Shown here piece after piece: positions 33,010-44,400 of a stretch of DNA of 64,000 bases. A program made the position numbers and the translations under genes. The notes beneath the pieces are model-generated. The model had not been told where the DNA came from and searched no databases. It saw nothing but the letters and a program-made list of their open reading frames with translations. Every line of letters begins with the position of its first letter. Position 1 is the first letter of the stretch. Location of the stretch: NCBI GenBank assembly GCA_030549495.1, contig JAUIRK010001030.1, forward strand, positions 186,001-250,000. Reading direction: 5' to 3'. The DNA is from Nectonema munidae (taxonomy: Eukaryota > Nematomorpha > Nectonematoida > Nectonematidae).

Positions 33010-33985
33010 AACTTGAGAATCAGTGTGGTAAGCTTTGAAACATTGAGGATGTAGTGGAATTTGACACCGTTCACAGAGAAACTTACAGACACTTCCACAT
33101 TTTCAGCACCTGCATTTATGTTGTCTTTCGTTATAACATGGCAAGTGTGCTAGAGAACGATCATACCGAATAGAAGTTCCTACTATGTCACTAATAATAA
33201 GTCTTCGTGAAAACGCTTTTTTTCTTTACTATGCAAACCCAAAAGCTCATTCACTGCTTGTCTTATAAACCACCGGTTTGATCTTTTCAATTTTTTATCA
33301 TTGATTTTTATATATAATTTTCATGCACTATTCATCAAAACAAACAGTGTCCATGAGAAATAGGGCCACCACAACTTTTTAGACCTTATTCTATATGCAG
33401 AAATATTTTTATCAAATAAATCAACACCTCCCCCCTCCCACATGTAGCTGTTATATTCTTCTATACACTTGGGAATATAAAGATTTTATTTTTTTTATTT
33501 TCACGACACCATCTTCTAACCTACGAACTCGGTTCTAATCCATATACATTTGAAATAACTGTAACCGGTTTATTATCGTTCTACAGAACCATTATTTTAT
33601 TTGCCTGATATAATGCATATGTTTCACTTCTGTTTTTTTGCAATGGAGCACTTTTTCTTCGATTTTCACTGACCGTAGCAGTAAATCCTATTCCTAACTC
33701 TGTCAATTTATTACACAGTTTACTACCACCAAAAAAGTTGTTCTTCATATATGTTCTTTCTTGACAAAAAGATAAAACAACATCTGCACATTGGCCTAAT
33801 TTTGAATGGAAGGTTTGGGTACCTTTCCTACAATAAAGAATACTGTGTAAATAAACACAGTCACTAGAGCATAAGGTCCAAATTTTGTACCCAAAACGTT
33901 TAGGTTTAGATCTTATAAATTGCTTAACAGGAAAGGCTCCAAAATAAGGAATGATGGCTTTATCAAAACTCATTTTTTCAGGTAA
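33010..33985 (-). pseudogene. piggyBac transposase relic, C-terminal two thirds
   Basis: 33973-33581 reads MSFDKAIIPYFGAFPVKQFI (first catalytic Asp kept), KRFGYKIWTLCSSDCVY, then ERTYMKNNFFGGSKLCNKL, where the second catalytic Asp (DNFF in the family) is Asn. Further down the minus strand are EYNSYMWEGGGVDLFDKN (third Asp kept) and SKKLWWPYFSWTLFV. At about 33120-33030 is the Cys-rich finger HLPCYNERQHKCRC-stop-KCGS..CKFLCERC. A stop falls in the finger, so it is inactive. No TTAA ends were recognised around it. Confidence 0.8.
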
Positions 33986-34049
33986 ATTGGAAATTCAACT
34001 TACAGAATTCAATTGTCGTAATAATGGTTTTATTTTGTCCCCACCTATC

Positions 34050-35707
34050 ACCATTAGGCATAAGTTGGTTGTCCGTTAAAATGAAAAGTTCTGCGTATGC
34101 TATCAAACCAAGTCCTCACTAAACCTAGTCTCCCATTATTTTTTCATTATAATGGCCCTGGTACCTTCTTTCAATCTCCTTCACATCTTGATGGAATCTT
34201 TCGCCTTGTTCTTGAGAGTAAGAGCTCATATTATTCTTGAATCTATTCAAATGAGCGTTCAACATGTGGAGTTTCAAAGACATTCTGCATCCCATTGCTT
34301 CAAAGGTCTTTATTAGATCTTTTACAAGTTCCTGGTAATTTTCTGCTCTGTAGTTGTCCAAGAAACCCTACAACTGCTTTAAAGCAATTCCAAGATTTAC
34401 TCTCAGTTGCAGTTAGTTTATTACAAATTCTTCAGTCTCAAAAACCTTTGTAATCTATGGCCCAACAAAAATCCTACCTTGGATTTTGACTTTAGATAAT
34501 TTTCGAAAGAACTGAAGAAGATACAGAAAAGCTGCTGATTCCTGTTTGAGAGCCTTTACAAACTGCTTCATCAATCCCAACTTAATGTGAAGTGGAGGCA
34601 TGAGAACAATTTAGTCATCATTAGCTTTCCAGCGACAAATTCTGTTCTCTCCTCCCACTTCTTTTGTTTGTAGTAGTTAGGGGTAGCCCTGCTATCCCAA
34701 AGAAAAAGAAAGCATTGGTATTTTATAAATCCTCCTTCTAGTCAAAGAAGAAAAGCCATCATTTTAAAATCACCAACGACTTCCCAATTGTGTTTGTATT
34801 TTAAAGCTTCTAATAGAGTTTTCACGCTATAGTAATCTTCTTTCAAGTAGTCTGAATTGGCCAAAGGGAGTGTTGGAAACTTATTTCGATTATGAAGGAG
34901 GATAGACTTTAAACTAGCGGTAGAGCTGTCTATAAATAGCCTCCAATCACTATGTTCTAAAGACAGCCCAATTATGGAAAATAGTCTAGGTACCTCATGG
35001 TAGAAACAGAGACCATTCTTAAGGCTGTAAAAGTCTGAGAAAGGTTCATGTTTAGTTCAATTACTTGTAATTTGGACTTCTTCCTTCACCAAGTTCCATT
35101 GCTTCATTCTGGAGATGAAAAACTCTGCATTGGATTCAGTCAGACCCATATCTCTAGTTAAATCATTCATTTCTTTCTGATTTGGGAAGAGAGGCCGTCT
35201 TTCTGGTTCATCATATATGTAATCCATAACCTCAAAATCCATTCCCTCCTCACTAGACTTATCATTTTCTTTCTCTGAAGCTGGGGTAGGCGGGAATGGT
35301 ACAGGATATTTAGAGCAGTGTGGAATTGGAACCCGTGATGATGGAATATTTGGATACGCAGCCGCAGCAGCATTCTTTCCTTTTCTCTTCTTGCTTACAT
35401 CAACCAAGCAGAAAAAACCGTTTGTCGATTCAAACCAGACTCGTAGGAAGGAAAATTTCATAGATCTTTTTTCACCACGAAGCCAATCTTCTAAAGAGTG
35501 TTGATAACAGTAATGAAGAGCCCAAGGCTTGTCTTGATCACCAACTGGTATTCTAAAATACTTATGGTAAGCTTCGCAAACTTTCACTGAGATTTGCATG
35601 GAAATTTTTTCCCTTCTTTTCAATGTGTGCTCTCCACATATAAAGCAGAAAGAGTACGGCTTATGAAAGCAGCCTCTTGAAGACATTTTAATTTTTGTAA
35701 AATACAA
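34050..35707 (-). pseudogene. degenerate member of an unclassified multicopy gene family (SLKLH / EQGERFHQD)
   Basis: 35707-35057 encodes a Cys-bearing N-terminus (PYSFCFICGEHTLKRREK, VGDQDKPWALHYCYQHSLED) followed by a proline-rich, acidic stretch. Farther left on the same strand come LFIDSSTASLKSILLHN, NKFPTLPLA, YKHNWEVVGDFKMMAFLL, MPPLHIKLGLMKQFVKAL, GCRMSLKLHMLNAHLNRF and YSQEQGERFHQDVKEIERRY (to about 34110). I recall long predicted proteins with this order from many arthropod and cnidarian genomes, always unnamed. This is memory, not a search. The copy is nearly full in length but broken at several points. Function unknown. Confidence 0.65.
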
Positions 35708-35818
35708 ATATTATTAATATCAATCCCAACTGAAAGAAATCATATTGAATAAAAATAAGCGTTTTTTGTAGTAATTTATGAATAAAGTACTTAAAACACC
35801 TAAAATAAGGTTCTAGAT

Positions 35819-36440
35819 CAGTGGTTCTTAACCTGAGAGTCGTGACCCCTTTGGGGATCGTTTGAAGTTTTTGCAGGGGTCATGAAAAACTTTTGGTATC
35901 AAAAAGTGTATCCCCTCATGAACGTCTTCCATCAGTTGCAAAACTATTTCTATTTGATGTATTCAAATTTTAATCCTGATTGTATGATGCAATCAATTAA
36001 TAATTTTGCTCTTAAAATCAAACATCATTTTAAATCTCACACATGTTGCTTGCAATCCAGCAATTGAAAACTATTTACCGAAGTTAAATAGCCGTTCTAA
36101 TGACATTTGGATCACCAGACCTTTTTCAGTGAGCGAAAGTAGCATTGATGACTCTGATGCTGCTGCCAAAGTGGAGTTTCTTCAAATAAGATAAGATCCA
36201 TCATTCTGGGCCAAATTAAAAACCGTTTATCCAATTCTTTTCAAACGTGCTATGTTTTTTTTGATACAGTCACCTTCAACTTATCGTTGCGAGACTGGAT
36301 TTTGTGCAATGATGTCTTTAAAAACAAGCGCACGTAATAAGCTTGCAATTGATTCAGACACGAGATGCTGGCTGTCGAGCATTAGACCATGTTTTAAAAA
36401 ACTTTTGTCTGACAAACAATACTAGCTCTCGAATTAAATT
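35819..36440 (+). mobile_element. hAT remnant of the ZBED5/FAM200-related type
   Basis: Left end CAGTGGTTCTTAACCTGAGAG then TCGTGACCCC, a classic hAT terminus. About 36100-36425 encodes WITRPFSVSESS, DPSFWAKLKTVYPILFKRAM and STYRCETGFCAMMSLKTSAR, then SSIRPCFKKL, the C-terminal domain of ZBED5/FAM200-like transposases. The frame is interrupted and the right end was not found. Confidence 0.75.
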
Positions 36441-36822
36441 ATACTGAATTGTTAGATGGAAGTCAGGAATAAAAAAAAAATTCTTTGGTAATTGGAGCGG
36501 AGGTAGAAGAAGGCGGAAAAGAGAAGATGAAGTATAGTCAAGAAAATAATTAGTATTTTTCTAAATAGAGTATCTGAGTTTATTTCTTCTTGTAGTATTG
36601 AAACTACTGATGAAGCAGACCAGTTCAACATAGATTTTAACATTTGGAATCAACAAAACTCCTTCAATATGCCTTTCCTTTTAAGTTGCTTCTATTGTAA
36701 ATAAATGTTGTTTATTTTTTTTTTAGATAATTTATTATTTTTAAGGTTATAACTCTTTCTTATTTTTAATTTGCTCACGAGTAAGCGGTCATTTCTATTT
36801 TTTGTGGACTGCTTACATTTAA

Positions 36823-37165
36823 CCCTATTAGTGTTCGGGGGGGGGCGTAAAACCCCTTCATTAAAAAATTAATTGTACAAAATTGGCTGAATCATATCCC
36901 TTTAAATTTTGTAACTTTTCCTAAAATCGCTAGTTGCATCTTTTGATACCATTTTCATGGTAGTTCAATTACTCTTTCATGTCAAAACTGACATTCAAAT
37001 TCAAAAATTAAAATTTTTCAGCAAAATATTGAATAACTTAGGTTCTATATTATATACTTCCTTTGAAAATTTATAATTATATACAGTTTTGAGGGCATAA
37101 CACTTTATTATTTAATTTTTTTCAATAATCATGGCTACTTTTTTGAAAATGTCAATCAAAAAGTC
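36823..37165 (+). mobile_element. left-end fragment of the TTAA minisatellite element
   Basis: TTAA (36819-36822), then CCCTATTAGTGTTCGGGGG and GCGTAAAACCCC. It follows the 25911 copy closely through TTGGCTGAATCATATCC, ATTTTCATGGTAGTT and CAATAATCATGGCTAC. The match stops at about 37165, before the repeat array. Confidence 0.85.
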
Positions 37166-37169
37166 TAAG

Positions 37170-38278
37170 CAAAATTGTGCATATTGTTCAAAGGCTTATA
37201 AATATATTTTGGAACTTTTTTCAAAAACGAATATCACAAGGGTTTATTTTGGATTAAAGATGATTTTTAGAAATATATATTTTTTGATCGAAGGAAAATA
37301 AAATAAGATAAATACTATGAAAGTTTCTTTAATGATACTATATATAGATGATATAAGTATATAGAAAATAAGTTCTAAAATGGAGAAAACCATACTTAGA
37401 TTAGTGTAGTTTTAAAAATAAAAACAAATATATATATCTATTCAAAAATAGTTTAACTTTTAAACAATCAAATTAAAAATTGATAAATCCCAAGAAGTAA
37501 ATATAATCCCGGGGAGACAAATTAGTGTGGGATGCCAAGGTCTTGGAACGAAACACTAGTTAAAAGTAAACACAAATATTTATAAATAAATCATCTATTT
37601 TTTTTTATTTTGAACTCTTTGATTAGATAACCAATTAATTAAATATCATTTATATTCCCTAATGAGTATATATTCCAGTATATATAAAAAATAAATTATA
37701 TAAAAGAAATTTAATTTGTTCTTCGCTTATTAACTTCTGTAATTTTTACAACTCTGAATTACTTACAAAAATGGACTGTTGAAAAATGAGCTAATGGATA
37801 ATGTTTAACTATGTTTAATTAATAACTTGAATTTTTCCAAAATTTTACAAAAGACCCGTTTTTTTAGAAGTGTTATTTGAAAACAAAAGCTAACTTTAAT
37901 GATTTTAACTGTTCTAGTTACCAAATTTTACCTTACAACTTGAATAAAGATATGTTATTTTGTTTTGGAAACATATGTTAGGCAATAGATAACATATTAT
38001 CTCAGAATAGTGTCATTCTAATTTTTTCACAGTAAAACTTGGCTATAATAAAATTAGCTTTTTTGAAAATCAGATTCGGCCCACATTTTTCCCGTTTTAT
38101 AATGCAATAACACTCTGAATTCTTTTCCATGTATTCAATATACATACTCGTATATAAATAGTTATTTTTCTTATCTTTAAATCCCTATATATTTTTTTAA
38201 ATATGAAAAATCAGTTCTTGCAGACTTATTTGAAGATTAAGATTTGAAACAAAATTTATTTACATTAATTCTTTGGTT
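37170..38278. other. AT-rich spacer
   Basis: No gene, RNA or repeat structure recognised beyond low-complexity A/T runs. Confidence 0.4.
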
Positions 38279-38440
38279 TCAAATAATGAATACGCATGAA
38301 TAACTGAATAGAATAAAATATAATATAGAAAAAATTTTTAGAGAGAATTTAATGTCTTTAGAGGAATTGTAAAAAATTTTCCGTTTATTGATCGATTGAA
38401 CTGGCCTGAAGTTTGGTCCTATCTTGTTTTGGCACCCTTT
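38279..38440 (-). CDS. carbonic anhydrase last exon (NFRPVQ) with hydrophobic tail
   Basis: Reads KGCQNKIGPNFRPVQSINKR, then KIFYNSSKDIKFS, then a hydrophobic run (LKIFSILYFILF..) to TGA. NFRPVQ is the hallmark of the alpha-CA C-terminus. Two acceptors are possible, 38441 (phase 0) or about 38448 (phase 2). The choice depends on the unlocated linking exon. Confidence 0.7.
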   Translation of the reverse strand, partial: KGCQNKIGPNFRPVQSINKRKIFYNSSKDIKFSLKIFSILYFILFSYSCVFII

Positions 38441-41400
38441 CTTTTCACTGCATCCAATTAATTTTTCAAATATCTAAAAATTGTAGAATATGTAATATAA
38501 TAATATTGGATTCAAAAATTATGCAAAATATTTGCCATTTTATATTGTTTTGTCTATTTTTAATCATGCAAGCAATCAAGGTATATAAAAGAGTACTTTT
38601 CTAATTAAGCACCAAAATATAGGAAAATACACATAGGGGAACAAAAAAATTGTTGAAATATTTTTTAAAAAGATAAAATGTTTAAAATAGTTTAAATTAT
38701 TAAAAATAGTTTATTTTTATAATATTTTTTTTGTAATATTCAAATTGTGGAATTCCTTTGTGTGATTCTTTTTCACCTTTATTTCAATCCATGTCTTTTC
38801 TATAATTTTATCATTTGAATGTTATATATTCCCTATTTATCTCTGTTATAACTTTTATAATTCTTAATTTAAATACTACTTTGATCGTCCTTTCTTCTGC
38901 AACTTTTATTCATTTTTTCTTGTATATATACGCATGTTATTTTGATATCATTCACTTTCCTTACAACGTTCTTTTGTTGAATAAAAGCTCCAGCTTTTTC
39001 ACTTTTGTTTTCATCACATATGTTAAAATAAAAATTTTGAAGGAAAAGCTTAAAATGAGTTTCGAAGTGAACACCAAGTAAAAAGTATGATTTGTAAAAG
39101 AATTGAAATCTTTTATGAACTCTTATTATTCAAATTGTTCATCCATTTGCTCATTTGGAGACAATGTTTTACGTGAATTTATAACAGTGCTCTTCACCCT
39201 TTTTTTTATTCTGTCCACCCTTTTCCTGGTCGGATAAATGCTGTCCAGCTTAAATGACGGCATGTATTTAAATTGTTCTAAGAGAAGCCAGTCCTATTCT
39301 AACAAAATTAAATATCGGAATAAAGAAAATTTTTTTTTGGGATAATATGAGAAAATTTGGTATTGAAAAGCACAAAACTTTTTCAGTCAAAAACAAGATA
39401 GGAACTTATTATTATCAGCAAACAGGAGCCTGGTTGATTTGGCAATTTGTCTGCAAACATCTTAAACTGAGGGAGCAAGCGATTTTCAATTAGAGCATCC
39501 AAATTCAGAATGAGATTTCTTTTCTTTGTCTTGATCAAAACTACGCATGAAAAGCATTGCTCACATGGATATCATGTTGGCATCTATAAATGTTTTCTCT
39601 TCAGTTAACTCTTTCTACCCTAGAATATCTTGCATAACAACCTGGAAATTCATGGGATGGTTAAATGTCTTGAAAGAGGCTTTTCGTGAATAATAATCTG
39701 TTCGAATCTCTATTAAACCTTCAGAATAATCAGTTTGAAGATCGGAAAATGGATTGGGAACCCAAATATTGGACGTCCTGCTGTCATTTTCATTGTCTGA
39801 AAATATAAGTCAACGTTTCCTTGCATCAAAGTAAGATGCTTGTTAATCAAGAGTGCGATTGGTATGTCCAGTGTCTGTTCTTCTTTCTGCAATTCGTGTT
39901 CCTAGCCACATTCACTCACATAGATAAGCTTCAAACTCAGAAAAAATTTTGCTTTCCACATCGGTTTTCTACGTTTTCTTCTTCAGTTTGAATCCATTAA
40001 TAGAAATGAAAGAACGTTTTTTTTTATCAATTTGTGTGACACAAGTTTACCTTGATCATATGGCAAATACATATATTATACATCACTGAGCAGTCATGAT
40101 TCTTGTGCAGTTTGATGATGAAGACATTTTTCGCTTGTCTGTGAATAACAAGTCAGCATTTGTCTCACTAATGCATAATTAGGAATCCTTTCCTAGATAA
40201 GAATTGAATGAGTATCAAAAATACCCTTCCGAAATTAGTGTTCAGTTATTGGCAATGGTAAAAGTGTATAACTATAATGAGTATGTTACATTTGCTAATT
40301 CTAGTGATTTACCAAATCTAGGAAGAGATCTTTGTATTTAAATGACTGAATCCCATAGGCTTAGTATATCATTTTTTTCGAACCAAATTTATCTATTAGC
40401 GCACGTAGTGATAAACTTGTACACCCACAAGTTTACCTTAAAACATCTGTCCACTGCTTATCTAATCTCATCCATCATAAGCTGGACCGTCCACCCCCGT
40501 TGAACAGCACGGATTTATAATGCATGTAAAATAAAATCAATAATACAAGGAACATTTGAGACTATTTTGATTTATGAGTGTAAGAGAAAAAAACATAGTT
40601 ATCATAATTATTAATCAATCACCATGCTGAAAATGTTCGCATTGCATCGAGTATAATTTTACAACAATCAAGACTCAACGGGAATCAATCAAGATTCTAT
40701 GCTTCACCCACTAGTAGTGCAATCTGACAATGCTTTTTCGTGCACATGGTGTTATATAACAATATATCATTTATAATTCACATTTATGATTTTATAGGAT
40801 AATAGTAATAGTGTCTTTAGGCCCTTTTGTTCTATCCTTTCAATATATTCCCTCCTTATTAATTTTTGTAAAATAAGTTACAAGTTTTGTTGATCAATAT
40901 ACCACATACATTTTGTGATTTGTATATTATTCTAATTTAGTGGTAATAAATTCTTCTTCTTAAAAAACTATAAATTACCACGTAAAAATCTACTTGAATC
41001 CTTGATCAAGATTATCTAATTTGCTGCTTCTATATAAAAGGTCATGGAATCAAATTGTATCTTTTGCTTTATTGCTCCTTCGATACAAGTCATCGTCTCA
41101 GACAAAAATACTCAACATGTTCGATGGTCCAAAAGACAAGACAAGTAGTGAAACCGTGTTCAGGGAGATGAAAAATCTAAAAGTTTTTACATTCCATTAA
41201 ATAGGCATGTCATGTTTTTATTATTATAAATCAAGTCAATTTTTTTTCTTTGGCATATTTTATCATTTTACCAAAAAAGATCATTTTATGTTTATTTAAC
41301 AAGTTTTAAAACTATTGTCTCTTTTTTCTCCCTACTTTATTTTGCAGGTAAAATTTATATATATATAATTTTCCCTGTAAAATTTTCTAGAAATTTACTA

Positions 41401-44400
41401 AGAAATTATAAGTACTTGAAGGAACTTTCTAAAATTGAAGGAATTACTGACAAGAACAGAAATTTTAATGATAAAAATATTTTGTCTTAATTTTTCATTG
41501 TAAATATAAAAGGATGCTTTTTAAATATATTTTTCATGTCAATGAATAGTTTGTACGTCCGTTTTTAAAGAATGATAAACCAATTTTTTGTACCATTTTA
41601 CCTCAATTTTGATCGCGCTTGCTTTCATAACTTATTCAATTTACCTATACTTTTCATAACCAGGAAAGAGGCGAACTAAACAAATATATTTGAGTTGGGT
41701 TCTTTTTTTCTTTTTATGGTGTGTGCTGTAATTGAGGATATCTAGTGATTCTGATATTTGGGTTTTTGCGCAGATGGTGATTATTACAATTTTAAACATT
41801 ACTTTACCAATGTCACAAAGCAAGTAAAGTCGTTGCGTAGAATGAAAGTATTTGAAAAAACTAGTAAATTTGAAGTTATAGTTTTGATTAAATTATGATG
41901 GTTAATCAACTAGTTAGTTTGGGTAAATAGTTAGTTAAGTTCACGCTAGCTTTAATATGATAATGCAAAAATATTCTGTTTTTATATTTTATAAAGTGGT
42001 GGCACTAAAATTTATTTAGTTTGAAGAATCATGACCTAAAATATTCACGAATATGGTGTTTGTTCTTTTCCTATCTTTTCTTAGTTTTGAAGCATAATAT
42101 TCCAAAAATATGAAAAGTCCCTGCAAAAAAAAGGGATAACATTTTCTTTTTAATTTTAGAACTTACCTCTTTTTCCTAAAATGTGCATAAAGATGCTGAA
42201 TTTATGGATATTGGTTTTGGAGGAGTATGTTTTAATGTAATTGTGTATAAGCCCCTGTAAGTTTCAGATTGGAAAATTTCGATTTCATATTGGATTGTAA
42301 ATTTGAATGAATTAGCGATTTGATTTTAATGTAATTAGAGAAAAAGTTTTACCTCGAGTTGTTCGATGGATATTGGCAGAGTTTCTTTCATAATGGTCCA
42401 TTCAACGTTCTCACTGCACGGAGGAGTTGTGAGGGAGCCATGGTAGCGGTAGAACTTTTCTTTGCTGACAGGCAACAAGCTCATGATTGAGAAGGACTCT
42501 TTCACGTAAATAGTGGAGGAATTGACACTTCTTTTCAAAGCTTGGACGATCGGCTCTAACGACGGATTTTGAAAGCCAAGGTGAAAAAGAACGGAGATTA
42601 CGGCAAACTTTTTCAATGACTCTGACGCATGCACGAAGTGAGCTTCTAAAGGAAACTGTTTTCCCTCTATCAAATGCTCAGATCCCAAATGTGTGCCTTC
42701 AAGACCCCAATGAAAGTGGACCTAGAAAGTATGAAGAGCTCATAAGTAAAAAGTATTAGAGTCAGAGTGAAATTTATTGACAAATGTACTGCCATGAAGG
42801 TACATACCAAAAGAATTTAAATTCATAAATATAAAATATTGATATGAATTCAATATAAGTTCAAGCCAAAGAAGACAATTATAGTTCATTGAGATGCTTT
42901 CTTTAGAATGGGAAAAAAAATTTGGATCTGCAACAAGGGATTCTCAACCTTTTTTCTCTTTATCAACCCTTTTCAAACTTGAAAATATATTTTATTAAAT
43001 CAAAAAGTGAAAATTTTTGAACTGAAAATCTTTTGAATGCGGACAAAGAAAACGATTGAACGCTTTAAAATTAAATAATTAAGAATAAATGATATTTTAA
43101 TTACTCATAGTATCAAACTTGATTCCCCAAGATATGAAAACTGGAAAGCATACACATAACTCCCCTTTTTGCCATAATATGTCGAATTTGTTTTCAATTT
43201 CTGAACTTTTCTTCAAAAAATTGTTATATTTACTCCCGCACCCTTCTAAAAATATTGCGAAAACTTTGGGGTCCATATAAACCAAAACACTGATTTAAGC
43301 GAAATTCATATAGAAAGGCACTATTTTTAAGAACATATAAAATTTTACGTAAGATGCATAAAAGTTAAACTTAAATCGCGTTTATAATTCAAAAATTCCT
43401 TTATCATAACTCCTCTTTGTAGCTAACCATAAGCAGTTTAGTTTGTTGAATACTTTACATTTTTTTTGCGTTATAATATTTTTATTCTTATTTTTACATC
43501 TTCTTCACTCATCAAAATTATTTATACGTGTTAAATAATGACCGGGGTTCTAATATTTCAAGTTTTTAACGTTTACCGTTTATTTTTTCAATGCATTCTA
43601 TTTTTTCATGATCAAATTTCGTGAAAATTTATGATTTTACTGGAACTGAATTGGTTGGCTAGAAATTTTTTAAGAGATTATTTTTGTGGGCCACATTTTT
43701 AAGTCTTTTTGTATATTTTTGTGCAAATTATTTCAATATTTTTGAGTTTACCTAAGATTAAGTCATTTAAATCCCAGATACGAAATTTAATATTCTGGAT
43801 TCTTGTACTGCTTTTGATGAAGTCGAATCATTATCATATTAAATACCGCATATTATATATTGTAATACAAGTACCTATTGAGGTAAAAATAATTACAAAT
43901 TTTGCTGTTTGCTCGAATTATTTCACATCAATCTCAATAACGCTGCTTATTTTTATACATAAGTCGGCATATGGATATTGACCTTGATTAATAATAATTA
44001 ACTTTGACCTGGGGAAAATAAAAAATATTTAAAATTTTGTTGAAACAAATCTTTATTCATTTACAATAATGAGATTGATTTTTACTTCTCTGTGAATAAA
44101 TTATAGAGTTGTTGTGTTGACTTATAAACATATGTAATGTTATTTTTAATAAAATATATTAATGAAGAAATATATATCTGGTTTTAGATCTTGTTTTATT
44201 TTTTAAAGGGGTTTTATAACTTACAACAAAACGAAGTCCAATAATTTCGTAAAGAATCATTTCTTCATAGTTTTGCTGGCTAAGATGTAAATTTAGCTGC
44301 TTGAAAGACTTAATTAATTTTGTTAGAAAATACAGGAAAGATCTAGAAAAGAGTATCGAATTATGATTAGAAGCTAGAAAAGCGGACTGAAATTTTGAGC

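Noticed and set aside
41645-41675. 31-nt candidate micro-exon (minus) reading RLFPGYEK between acceptor tttag and donor gtaaat
   Set aside because: The sequence looks like the missing carbonic anhydrase segment, but its phase fits neither the end of the 42353 exon nor the last exon.
42934-43030. Possible hAT terminus (AAGGGATTCTCAACCTTTTT)
   Set aside because: No matching inverted end or target duplication found nearby, so it is not listed as an element.
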